Shown piece by piece: positions 1 to 13,494 of a stretch of DNA of 64,000 bases. The position numbers were made by a program, and so were the translations under genes. Below the pieces are notes generated by a model. It saw only the letters and a list, made by a program, of their open reading frames with translations, had not been told where the DNA came from and searched no databases. Source of the stretch: Andrena cerasifolii (taxonomy: Eukaryota > Arthropoda > Insecta > Hymenoptera > Andrenidae); contig NC_135118.1 in NCBI RefSeq assembly GCF_050908995.1, forward strand, positions 496,001 to 560,000, given 5' to 3'. Position 1 is the stretch's first letter. Each line of letters opens with the position of its first letter.

Positions 1-499
1 TGGCACAAAGTAACGTCTCCGGAGAGCAAATCAAATAGCGAGAAGCGCAGATGTTTCGACTGTTTAACGAAGAGATGCAGAATTTTCGAACGCGCCTTGA
101 AAGGCCTGCGCCTCATATTTGCAACTTTAAGGCCATGCCTTTGAAGCTGAAATTTAGTATACCTCTTTCCACTTCATGTTCTCCTGATGTATTGGCCAAA
201 ATCAGGCGAAAATTTTCAGAATGCACAAAATTGGGTTTTGTAACAGGAGAACATGCCGTCGAAAGCGATGGCACAAAGTAACGTCTCCGGAAAGCAAATC
301 AAAGAGCGAGAAGTGGCGCAGCTGTTTCGAGACAGTGACTGTTTAACGAACAGACGCATAATTTTCGAGCGCCTCTTGAAAGGCCTGCGCCTCTTATGTG
401 CAACTTCAAGGCCATGCCTTAAATGCTGAAATTTAGTATACCTCTTTCCACTTCATGTTCTCCTGATATATTGGACAAAATCTGGCGAAAATTTTCAGA

Positions 500-3400
500 A
501 TGCACAAAATTGGGCTTTGTAACAGGAGAACATGCCGTCGAAAGAGATGGCACAAAATAACGTCTCCGGAGAGCAAATCAAATAGCGAGAAGCGCAGATG
601 TTTCGACTGTTTAACGAAGAGATGCAGAATTTTCGAACGCGCCTTGAAAGGCCTGCGCCTCATATTTGCCACTCTAAGGCGATGCCTTTGATGCTAAATT
701 TTTAGTATACCTCTTTCCACATCATGTTCTCCTGATATATTGGCCAAAATCAGGCGAAAATTTTCAGAATGCACAAAATTGGGTTTTGTAACAGGAGAAC
801 ATGCCGTCGAAAGCGATGGCACAAAGTAACGTCTCCGGAAAGCAAATCAAATAGCGAGAAGTGGCGCAGATGTTTGGAGACAGTGACTGTTTAACGAACA
901 GACGCATAATTTTCGAGCGCCTCTTGAAAGGCCTGCGCCTCATATTTGCAACTTTAAGGCGATGCCTTTGATGCTGAATTTTTAGTATACCTCTTTCCAC
1001 TTCATGTTCTCCTGATATATTGGCCAAAATCAGGCGAAAATTTTCAGAATGCACAAAATTGGGTTTTGTAACAGGAGAACATGCCGTCGAAAGCGATGGC
1101 ACAAAGTAACGTCTCCGGAGAGCAAATCAAATAGCGAGAAGCGCAGATGTTTCGACTGTTTAACGAAGAGATGCAGAATTTTCGAACGCGCCTTGAAAGG
1201 CCTGCGCCTCATATTTGCAACTTTAAGGCGATGCCTTTGATGCTAAATTTTTAGTATACCTCTTTCCGCTTCATGTTCTCCTGATATATTGGCCAAAATC
1301 TGGCGAAAATTTTCAGAATGCACAAAATTGGGTTTTGTAACAGGAGAACATGCCGTCGAAAGATATGGCACAAAGTAACGTCTCCGGAGAGCAAATCAAA
1401 TAGCGAGAAGCGCAGATGTTTCGAGACCGTGACTGTTTAACGAACAGACGCATAATTTTCGAGCGCCTCTTGAAAGGCCTGCGCCTCATATTTGCAACTT
1501 TAAGGCGATGCCTTTGATGCTAAATTTTTAGTATACCTCTTTCCACTTCATGTTCTCCTGATATATTGGCCAAAATCTGGCGAAAATTTTCAGAATGCAC
1601 AAAATTGGGTTTTGTAAAAGGAGAACATGCCGTCGAAAGCGATGGCACAAAGTAACGTCTCCGGAAAGCAAATCAAAGAGCGAGAAGTGGCGCAGATGTT
1701 TGGAGACAGTGACTGTTTAACGAACAGACGCATAATTTTCGAGCGCCTCTTGAAAGGCCTGCGCCTCTTATTTGCAACTTCAAGGCCATGGCTTTGAAGC
1801 TGAAATTTAGTATACCTCGTTCCACTTCATGTTCTCCTGATATATTGGCCAAAATCAGGCGAAAATTTTCAGAATGCACAGAATTGGGTTTTGTAACAGG
1901 AGAACATGCCGTCGAAAGCGATGGCACAAAATAACGTGTCCGGAGAGCAAATCAAATAGCGAGAAGCGCAGATGTTTCGACTGTTTAACGAAGAGATGCA
2001 GAATTTTCGAACGCGCCTTGAAAGGCCTGCTCCTCATATTTGCAACTCTAAGGCGATGCCTTTGATGCTAAATTTTTAGTATACCTCTTTCCGCTTCATG
2101 TTCTCCTGATATATTGGCCAAAATCTGGCGAAAATTTTCAGAATGCACAAAATTGGGTTTTGTAAAAGGAGAACATGCCGTCGAAAGCGATGGCACAAAG
2201 TAACGTCTCCGGAGAGCAAATCAAATAGCGAGAAGCGCAGATGTTTCGAGACCGTGACTGTTTAACGAACAGACGCATAATTTGCGAGCGCCTCTTGAAA
2301 GGCCTGCGCCTCATATTTGCAACTTTAAGGCGATGCCTTAAATGCTGAAATTTAGTATACCTCTTTCCACTTCATGTTCTCCTGATATATTGGCCAAAAT
2401 CAGGCGAAAATTTTCAGAATGCACAAAATTGGGTTTTGTAACAGGAGAACATGCCGTCGAAAGCGATGGCACAAAGTAACGTCTCCGGAGAGCAATTCAA
2501 ATAGCGAGAAGCGCAGATGTTTCGACTGTTTAACGAAGAGATGCAGAATTTTCGAACGCGCCTTGAAAGGCCTGCGCCTCATATTTGCAACTTTAAGGCG
2601 ATGCCTTTGATGCTAAATTTTTAGTATACCTCTTTCCGCTTCATGTTCTCCTGATATATTGGCCAAAATCTGGCGAAAATTTTCAGAATGCACAAAATTG
2701 GGTTTTGTAACAGGAGAACATGCCGTCGAAAGATATGGCACAAAGTAACGTCTCCGGAGAGCAAATCAAATAGCGAGAAGCGCAGATGTTTCGAGACCGT
2801 GACTGTTTAACGAACAGACGCATAATTTTCGAGCGCCTCTTGAAAGGCCTGCGCCTCATATTTGCAACTTTAAGGCGATGCCTTTGATGCTAAATTTTTA
2901 GAATACCTCTTTCCACTTCATGTTCTCCTGATATATTGGCCAAAATCTGGCGAAAATTTTCAGAATGCACAAAATTGGGTTTTGTAAAAGGAGAACATGC
3001 CGTCGAAAGCGATGGCACAAAGTAACGTCTCCGGAAAGCAAATCAAAGAGCGAGAAGTGGCGCAGATGTTTGGAGACAGTGACTGTTTAACGAACAGACG
3101 CATAATTTTCGAGCGCCTCTTGAAAGGCCTGCGCCTCTTATTTGCAACTTCAAGGCCATGGCTTTGAAGCTGAAATTTAGTATACCTCGTTCCACTTCAT
3201 GTTCTCCTGATATATTGGCCAAAATCAGGCGAAAATTTTCAGAATGCACAGAATTGGGTTTTGTAACAGGAGAACATGCCGTCGAAAGCGATGGCACAAA
3301 ATAACGTGTCCGGAGAGCAAATCAAATAGCGAGAAGCGCAGATGTTTCGACTGTTTAACGAAGAGATGCAGAATTTTCGAACGCGCCTTGAAAGGCCTGC

Positions 3401-6400
3401 TCCTCATATTTGCAACTCTAAGGCGATGCCTTTGATGCTAAATTTTTAGTATACCTCTTTCCGCTTCATGTTCTCCTGATATATTGGCCAAAATCTGGCG
3501 AAAATTTTCAGAATGCACAAAATTGGGTTTTGTAAAAGGAGAACATGCCGTCGAAAGCGATGGCACAAAGTAACGTCTCCGGAGAGCAAATCAAATAGCG
3601 AGAAGCGCAGATGTTTCGAGACCGTGACTGTTTAACGAACAGACGCATAATTTGCGAGCGCCTCTTGAAAGGCCTGCGCCTCATATTTGCAACTTTAAGG
3701 CGATGCCTTAAATGCTGAAATTTAGTATACCTCTTTCCACTTCATGTTCTCCTGATATATTGGCCAAAATCAGGCGAAAATTTTCAGAATGCACAAAATT
3801 GGGTTTTGTAACAGGAGAACATGCCGTCGAAAGCGATGGCACAAAGTAACGTCTCCGGAAAGCAAATCAAAGAGCGAGAAGTGGCGCAGCTGTTTCGAGA
3901 CAGTGACTGTTTAACGAACAGACGCATAATTTTCGAGCGCCTCTTGAAAGGCCTGCGCCTCTTATTTGCAACTTCAAGGCCATGGCTTTGAAGCTGAAAT
4001 TTAGTATACCTCGTTCCACTTCATGTTCTCCTGATGTATTGGCCAAAATCAGGCGAAAATTTTCAGAATGCACAAAATTGGGTTTTGTAACAGGAGAACA
4101 TGCCGTCGAAAGCGATGGCACAAAGTAACGTCTCCGGAAAGCAAATCAAAGAGCGAGAAGTGGCGCAGCTGTTTCGAGACAGTGACTGTTTAACGAACAG
4201 ACGCATAATTTTCGAGCGCCTCTTATGTGCAACTTCAAGGCCATGCCTTAAATGCTGAAATTTAGTATACCTCTTTCCACTTCATGTTCTCCTGATATAT
4301 TGGACAAAATCTGGCGAAAATTTTCAGAATGCACAAAATTGGGCTTTGTAACAGGAGAACATGCCGTCGAAAGAGATGGCACAAAATAACGTCTCCGGAG
4401 AGCAAATCAAATAGCGAGAAGCGCAGATGTTTCGACTGTTTAACGAAGAGATGCAGAATTTTCGAACGCGCCTTGAAAGGCCTGCGCCTCATATTTGCCA
4501 CTCTAAGGCGATGCCTTTGATGCTAAATTTTTAGTATACCTCTTTCCACATCATGTTCTCCTGATATATTGGCCAAAATCAGGCGAAAATTTTCAGAATG
4601 CACAAAATTGGGTTTTGTAACAGGAGAACATGCCGTCGAAAGCGATGGCACAAAGTAACGTCTCCGGAAAGCAAATCAAATAGCGAGAAGTGGCGCAGAT
4701 GTTTGGAGACAGTGACTGTTTAACGAACAGACGCATAATTTTCGAGCGCCTCTTGAAAGGCCTGCGCCTCATATTTGCAACTTTAAGGCGATGCCTTTGA
4801 TGCTAAATTTTTAGTATACCTCTTTCCACTTCATGTTCTCCTGATATATTGGCCAAAATCTGGCGAAAATTTTCAGAATGCACAAAATTGGGTTTTGTAA
4901 AAGGAGAACATGCCGTCGAAAGCGATGGCACAAAGTAACGTCTCCGGAAAGCAAATCAAAGAGCGAGAAGTGGCGCAGATGTTTGGAGACAGTGACTGTT
5001 TAACGAACAGACGCATAATTTTCGAGCGCCTCTTGAAAGGCCTGCGCCTCTTATTTGCAACTTCAAGGCCATGGCTTTGAAGCTGAAATTTAGTATACCT
5101 CGTTCCACTTCATGTTCTCCTGATATATTGGCCAAAATCAGGCGAAAATTTTCAGAATGCACAGAATTGGGTTTTGTAACAGGAGAACATGCCGTCGAAA
5201 GCGATGGCACAAAATAACGTGTCCGGAGAGCAAATCAAATAGCGAGAAGCGCAGATGTTTCGACTGTTTAACGAAGAGATGCAGAATTTTCGAACGCGCC
5301 TTGAAAGGCCTGCTCCTCATATTTGCAACTCTAAGGCGATGCCTTTGATGCTAAATTTTTAGTATACCTCTTTCCGCTTCATGTTCTCCTGATATATTGG
5401 CCAAAATCTGGCGAAAATTTTCAGAATGCACAAAATTGGGTTTTGTAAAAGGAGAACATGCCGTCGAAAGCGATGGCACAAAGTAACGTCTCCGGAGAGC
5501 AAATCAAATAGCGAGAAGCGCAGATGTTTCGAGACCGTGACTGTTTAACGAACAGACGCATAATTTGCGAGCGCCTCTTGAAAGGCCTGCGCCTCATATT
5601 TGCAACTTCAAGGCCATGGCTTTGAAGCTGAAATTTAGTATACCTCGTTCCACTTCATGTTCTCCTGATATATTGGCCAAAATCAGGCGAAAATTTTCAG
5701 AATGCACAAAATTGGGTTTTGTAACAGGAGAACATGCCGTCGAAAGCGATGGCACAAAATAACGTGTCCGGAGAGCAAATCAAATAGCGAGAAGCGCAGA
5801 TGTTTCGACTGTTTAACGAAGAGATGCAGAATTTTCGAACGCGCCTTGAAAGGCCTGCGCTTCATATTTGCAACTCTAAGGCCATGCCTTTGATGCTAAA
5901 TTTTTAGTATACCTCTTTCCGCTTCATGTTCTCCTGATATATTGGCCAAAATCTGGCGAAAATTTTCAGAATGCACAAAATTGGGTTTTGTAAAAGGAGA
6001 ACATGCCGTCGAAAGCGATGGCACAAAGTAACGTCTCCGGAAAGCAAATCAAAGAGCGAGAAGTGGCGCAGCTGTTTCGAGACAGTGACTGTTTAACGAA
6101 CAGACGCATAATTTTCGAGCGCCTCTTGAAAGGCCTGCGCCTCATATTTGCAACTTTAAGGCGATGCCTTAAATGCTGAAATTTAGTATACCTCTTTCCA
6201 CTTCATGTTCTCCTGATATATTGGCCAAAATCAGGCGAAAATTTTCAGAATGCACAAAATTGGGTTTTGTAACAGGAGAACATGCCGTCGAAAGCGATGG
6301 CACAAAGTAACGTCTCCGGAAAGCAAATCAAAGAGCGAGAAGTGGCGCAGCTGTTTCGAGACAGTGACTGTTTAACGAACAGACGCATAATTTTCGAGCG

Positions 6401-6528
6401 CCTCTTGAAAGGCCTGCGCCTCTTATGTGCAACTTCAAGGCCATGCCTTAAATGCTGAAATTTAGTATACCTCTTTCCACTTCATGTTCTCCTGATATAT
6501 TGGACAAAATCTGGCGAAAATTTTCAGA
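500..6528. repeat. Higher-order repeat copy A, 22 monomers, 6029 bp
   Basis: Successive S-class monomers begin at 500, 1049, 1874, 2419, 3244, 4329, 5157 and 5702, giving spacings 549, 825, 545, 825, 1085, 828, 545 and 827. The same spacing series restarts at 6529. Single-base variants travel with it: agcaattcaaatag near 2491 recurs 6029 bp later near 8520. A 22-monomer block was therefore copied as a unit, rather than single monomers being homogenised one by one. Confidence 0.9.
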
Positions 6529-9500
6529 ATGCACAAAATTGGGCTTTGTAACAGGAGAACATGCCGTCGAAAGAGATGGCACAAAATAACGTCTCCGGAG
6601 AGCAAATCAAATAGCGAGAAGCGCAGATGTTTCGACTGTTTAACGAAGAGATGCAGAATTTTCGAACGCGCGTTGAAAGGCCTGCGCCTCATATTTGCCA
6701 CTCTAAGGCGATGCCTTTGATGCTAAATTTTTAGTATACCTCTTTCCACATCATGTTCTCCTGATATATTGGCCAAAATCAGGCGAAAATTTTCAGAATG
6801 CACAAAATTGGGTTTTGTAACAGGAGAACATGCCGTCGAAAGCGATGGCACAAAGTAACGTCTCCGGAAAGCAAATCAAATAGCGAGAAGTGGCGCAGAT
6901 GTTTGGAGACAGTGACTGTTTAACGAACAGACGCATAATTTTCGAGCGCCTCTTGAAAGGCCTGCGCCTCATATTTGCAACTTTAAGGCGATGCCTTTGA
7001 TGCTGAATTTTTAGTATACCTCTTTCCACTTCATGTTCTCCTGATATATTGGCCAAAATCAGGCGAAAATTTTCAGAATGCACAAAATTGGGTTTTGTAA
7101 CAGGAGAACATGCCGTCGAAAGCGATGGCACAAAGTAACGTCTCCGGAGAGCAAATCAAATAGCGAGAAGCGCAGATGTTTCGACTGTTTAACGAAGAGA
7201 TGCAGAATTTTCGAACGCGCCTTGAAAGGCCTGCGCCTCATATTTGCAACTTTAAGGCGATGCCTTTGATGCTAAATTTTTAGTATACCTCTTTCCGCTT
7301 CATGTTCTCCTGATATATTGGCCAAAATCTGGCGAAAATTTTCAGAATGCACAAAATTGGGTTTTGTAACAGGAGAACATGCCGTCGAAAGATATGGCAC
7401 AAAGTAACGTCTCCGGAGAGCAAATCAAATAGCGAGAAGCGCAGATGTTTCGAGACCGTGACTGTTTAACGAACAGACGCATAATTTTCGAGCGCCTCTT
7501 GAAAGGCCTGCGCCTCATATTTGCAACTTTAAGGCGATGCCTTTGATGCTAAATTTTTAGTATACCTCTTTCCACTTCATGTTCTCCTGATATATTGGCC
7601 AAAATCTGGCGAAAATTTTCAGAATGCACAAAATTGGGTTTTGTAAAAGGAGAACATGCCGTCGAAAGCGATGGCACAAAGTAACGTCTCCGGAAAGCAA
7701 ATCAAAGAGCGAGAAGTGGCGCAGATGTTTGGAGACAGTGACTGTTTAACGAACAGACGCATAATTTTCGAGCGCCTCTTGAAAGGCCTGCGCCTCTTAT
7801 TTGCAACTTCAAGGCCATGGCTTTGAAGCTGAAATTTAGTATACCTCGTTCCACTTCATGTTCTCCTGATATATTGGCCAAAATCAGGCGAAAATTTTCA
7901 GAATGCACAGAATTGGGTTTTGTAACAGGAGAACATGCCGTCGAAAGCGATGGCACAAAATAACGTGTCCGGAGAGCAAATCAAATAGCGAGAAGCGCAG
8001 ATGTTTCGACTGTTTAACGAAGAGATGCAGAATTTTCGAACGCGCCTTGAAAGGCCTGCTCCTCATATTTGCAACTCTAAGGCGATGCCTTTGATGCTAA
8101 ATTTTTAGTATACCTCTTTCCGCTTCATGTTCTCCTGATATATTGGCCAAAATCTGGCGAAAATTTTCAGAATGCACAAAATTGGGTTTTGTAAAAGGAG
8201 AACATGCCGTCGAAAGCGATGGCACAAAGTAACGTCTCCGGAGAGCAAATCAAATAGCGAGAAGCGCAGATGTTTCGAGACCGTGACTGTTTAACGAACA
8301 GACGCATAATTTGCGAGCGCCTCTTGAAAGGCCTGCGCCTCATATTTGCAACTTTAAGGCGATGCCTTAAATGCTGAAATTTAGTATACCTCTTTCCACT
8401 TCATGTTCTCCTGATATATTGGCCAAAATCAGGCGAAAATTTTCAGAATGCACAAAATTGGGTTTTGTAACAGGAGAACATGCCGTCGAAAGCGATGGCA
8501 CAAAGTAACGTCTCCGGAGAGCAATTCAAATAGCGAGAAGCGCAGATGTTTCGACTGTTTAACGAAGAGATGCAGAATTTTCGAACGCGCCTTGAAAGGC
8601 CTGCGCCTCATATTTGCAACTTTAAGGCGATGCCTTTGATGCTAAATTTTTAGTATACCTCTTTCCGCTTCATGTTCTCCTGATATATTGGCCAAAATCT
8701 GGCGAAAATTTTCAGAATGCACAAAATTGGGTTTTGTAACAGGAGAACATGCCGTCGAAAGATATGGCACAAAGTAACGTCTCCGGAGAGCAAATCAAAT
8801 AGCGAGAAGCGCAGATGTTTCGAGACCGTGACTGTTTAACGAACAGACGCATAATTTTCGAGCGCCTCTTGAAAGGCCTGCGCCTCATATTTGCAACTTT
8901 AAGGCGATGCCTTTGATGCTAAATTTTTAGAATACCTCTTTCCACTTCATGTTCTCCTGATATATTGGCCAAAATCTGGCGAAAATTTTCAGAATGCACA
9001 AAATTGGGTTTTGTAAAAGGAGAACATGCCGTCGAAAGCGATGGCACAAAGTAACGTCTCCGGAAAGCAAATCAAAGAGCGAGAAGTGGCGCAGATGTTT
9101 GGAGACAGTGACTGTTTAACGAACAGACGCATAATTTTCGAGCGCCTCTTGAAAGGCCTGCGCCTCTTATTTGCAACTTCAAGGCCATGGCTTTGAAGCT
9201 GAAATTTAGTATACCTCGTTCCACTTCATGTTCTCCTGATATATTGGCCAAAATCAGGCGAAAATTTTCAGAATGCACAGAATTGGGTTTTGTAACAGGA
9301 GAACATGCCGTCGAAAGCGATGGCACAAAATAACGTGTCCGGAGAGCAAATCAAATAGCGAGAAGCGCAGATGTTTCGACTGTTTAACGAAGAGATGCAG
9401 AATTTTCGAACGCGCCTTGAAAGGCCTGCTCCTCATATTTGCAACTCTAAGGCGATGCCTTTGATGCTAAATTTTTAGTATACCTCTTTCCGCTTCATGT

Positions 9501-12278
9501 TCTCCTGATATATTGGCCAAAATCTGGCGAAAATTTTCAGAATGCACAAAATTGGGTTTTGTAAAAGGAGAACATGCCGTCGAAAGCGATGGCACAAAGT
9601 AACGTCTCCGGAGAGCAAATCAAATAGCGAGAAGCGCAGATGTTTCGAGACCGTGACTGTTTAACGAACAGACGCATAATTTGCGAGCGCCTCTTGAAAG
9701 GCCTGCGCCTCATATTTGCAACTTTAAGGCGATGCCTTAAATGCTGAAATTTAGTATACCTCTTTCCACTTCATGTTCTCCTGATATATTGGCCAAAATC
9801 AGGCGAAAATTTTCAGAATGCACAAAATTGGGTTTTGTAACAGGAGAACATGCCGTCGAAAGCGATGGCACAAAGTAACGTCTCCGGAAAGCAAATCAAA
9901 GAGCGAGAAGTGGCGCAGCTGTTTCGAGACAGTGACTGTTTAACGAACAGACGCATAATTTTCGAGCGCCTCTTGAAAGGCCTGCGCCTCTTATTTGCAA
10001 CTTCAAGGCCATGGCTTTGAAGCTGAAATTTAGTATACCTCGTTCCACTTCATGTTCTCCTGATGTATTGGCCAAAATCAGGCGAAAATTTTCAGAATGC
10101 ACAAAATTGGGTTTTGTAACAGGAGAACATGCCGTCGAAAGCGATGGCACAAAGTAACGTCTCCGGAAAGCAAATCAAAGAGCGAGAAGTGGCGCAGCTG
10201 TTTCGAGACAGTGACTGTTTAACGAACAGACGCATAATTTTCGAGCGCCTCTTATGTGCAACTTCAAGGCCATGCCTTAAATGCTGAAATTTAGTATACC
10301 TCTTTCCACTTCATGTTCTCCTGATATATTGGACAAAATCTGGCGAAAATTTTCAGAATGCACAAAATTGGGCTTTGTAACAGGAGAACATGCCGTCGAA
10401 AGAGATGGCACAAAATAACGTCTCCGGAGAGCAAATCAAATAGCGAGAAGCGCAGATGTTTCGACTGTTTAACGAAGAGATGCAGAATTTTCGAACGCGC
10501 CTTGAAAGGCCTGCGCCTCATATTTGCCACTCTAAGGCGATGCCTTTGATGCTAAATTTTTAGTATACCTCTTTCCACATCATGTTCTCCTGATATATTG
10601 GCCAAAATCAGGCGAAAATTTTCAGAATGCACAAAATTGGGTTTTGTAACAGGAGAACATGCCGTCGAAAGCGATGGCACAAAGTAACGTCTCCGGAAAG
10701 CAAATCAAATAGCGAGAAGTGGCGCAGATGTTTGGAGACAGTGACTGTTTAACGAACAGACGCATAATTTTCGAGCGCCTCTTGAAAGGCCTGCGCCTCA
10801 TATTTGCAACTTTAAGGCGATGCCTTTGATGCTAAATTTTTAGTATACCTCTTTCCACTTCATGTTCTCCTGATATATTGGCCAAAATCTGGCGAAAATT
10901 TTCAGAATGCACAAAATTGGGTTTTGTAAAAGGAGAACTTGCCGTCGAAAGCGATGGCACAAAGTAACGTCTCCGGAAAGCAAATCAAAGAGCGAGAAGT
11001 GGCGCAGATGTTTGGAGACAGTGACTGTTTAACGAACAGACGCATAATTTTCGAGCGCCTCTTGAAAGGCCTGCGCCTCTTATTTGCAACTTCAAGGCCA
11101 TGGCTTTGAAGCTGAAATTTAGTATACCTCGTTCCACTTCATGTTCTCCTGATATATTGGCCAAAATCAGGCGAAAATTTTCAGAATGCACAGAATTGGG
11201 TTTTGTAACAGGAGAACATGCCGTCGAAAGCGATGGCACAAAATAACGTGTCCGGAGAGCAAATCAAATAGCGAGAAGCGCAGATGTTTCGACTGTTTAA
11301 CGAAGAGATGCAGAATTTTCGAACGCGCCTTGAAAGGCCTGCTCCTCATATTTGCAACTCTAAGGCGATGCCTTTGATGCTAAATTTTTAGTATACCTCT
11401 TTCCGCTTCATGTTCTCCTGATATATTGGCCAAAATCTGGCGAAAATTTTCAGAATGCACAAAATTGGGTTTTGTAAAAGGAGAACATGCCGTCGAAAGC
11501 GATGGCACAAAGTAACGTCTCCGGAGAGCAAATCAAATAGCGAGAAGCGCAGATGTTTCGAGACCGTGACTGTTTAACGAACAGACGCATAATTTGCGAG
11601 CGCCTCTTGAAAGGCCTGCGCCTCATATTTGCAACTTTAAGGCGATGCCTTTGATGCTGAATTTTTAGTATACCTCTTTCCACTTCATGTTCTCCTGATA
11701 TATTGGCCAAAATCAGGCGAAAATTTTCAGAATGCACAAAATTGGGTTTTGTAACAGGAGAACATGCCGTCGAAAGCGATGGCACAAAGTAACGTCTCCG
11801 GAGAGCAAATCAAATAGCGAGAAGCGCAGATGTTTCGACTGTTTAACGAAGAGATGCAGAATTTTCGAACGCGCCTTGAAAGGCCTGCGCCTCATATTTG
11901 CAACTTTAAGGCCATGCCTTTGAAGCTGAAATTTAGTATACCTCTTTCCACTTCATGTTCTCCTGATGTATTGGCCAAAATCAGGCGAAAATTTTCAGAA
12001 TGCACAAAATTGGGTTTTGTAACAGGAGAACATGCCGTCGAAAGCGATGGCACAAAGTAACGTCTCCGGAAAGCAAATCAAAGAGCGAGAAGTGGCGCAG
12101 CTGTTTCGAGACAGTGACTGTTTAACGAACAGACGCATAATTTTCGAGCGCCTCTTGAAAGGCCTGCGCCTCTTATGTGCAACTTCAAGGCCATGCCTTA
12201 AATGCTGAAATTTAGTATACCTCTTTCCACTTCATGTTCTCCTGATATATTGGACAAAATCTGGCGAAAATTTTCAGA
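6529..12278. repeat. Higher-order repeat copy B, 21 monomers, 5750 bp
   Basis: S-class monomers follow the same spacing order as copy A (549, 825, 545, 825, 1085, 828), then end with 546 and 547 instead of 545 and 827. This copy is therefore one monomer shorter. The sequence is nearly identical to copy A at an offset of 6029 bp until about 11.6 kb, where the arrangement changes. Confidence 0.88.
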
Positions 12279-13494
12279 ATGCACAAAATTGGGCTTTGTA
12301 ACAGGAGAACATGCCGTCGAAAGAGATGGCACAAAATAACGTCTCCGGAGAGCAAATCAAATAGCGAGAAGCGCAGATGTTTCGACTGTTTAACGAAGAG
12401 ATGCAGAATTTTCGAACGCGCCTTGAAAGGCCTGCGCCTCATATTTGCCACTCTAAGGCGATGCCTTTGATGCTAAATTTTTAGTATACCTCTTTCCACA
12501 TCATGTTCTCCTGATATATTGGCCAAAATCAGGCGAAAATTTTCAGAATGCACAAAATTGGGTTTTGTAACAGGAGAACATGCCGTCGAAAGCGATGGCA
12601 CAAAGTAACGTCTCCGGAAAGCAAATCAAATAGCGAGAAGTGGCGCAGATGTTTGGAGACAGTGACTGTTTAACGAACAGACGCATAATTTTCGAGCGCC
12701 TCTTGAAAGGCCTGCGCCTCATATTTGCAACTTTAAGGCGATGCCTTTGATGCTGAATTTTTAGTATACCTCTTTCCACTTCATGTTCTCCTGATATATT
12801 GGCCAAAATCAGGCGAAAATTTTCAGAATGCACAAAATTGGGTTTTGTAACAGGAGAACATGCCGTCGAAAGCGATGGCACAAAGTAACGTCTCCGGAGA
12901 GCAAATCAAATAGCGAGAAGCGCAGATGTTTCGACTGTTTAACGAAGAGATGCAGAATTTTCGAACGCGCCTTGAAAGGCCTGCGCCTCATATTTGCAAC
13001 TTTAAGGCGATGCCTTTGATGCTAAATTTTTAGTATACCTCTTTCCGCTTCATGTTCTCCTGATATATTGGCCAAAATCTGGCGAAAATTTTCAGAATGC
13101 ACAAAATTGGGTTTTGTAACAGGAGAACATGCCGTCGAAAGATATGGCACAAAGTAACGTCTCCGGAGAGCAAATCAAATAGCGAGAAGCGCAGATGTTT
13201 CGAGACCGTGACTGTTTAACGAACAGACGCATAATTTTCGAGCGCCTCTTGAAAGGCCTGCGCCTCATATTTGCAACTTTAAGGCGATGCCTTTGATGCT
13301 AAATTTTTAGTATACCTCTTTCCACTTCATGTTCTCCTGATATATTGGCCAAAATCTGGCGAAAATTTTCAGAATGCACAAAATTGGGTTTTGTAAAAGG
13401 AGAACATGCCGTCGAAAGCGATGGCACAAAGTAACGTCTCCGGAAAGCAAATCAAAGAGCGAGAAGTGGCGCAGATGTTTGGAGACAGTGACTG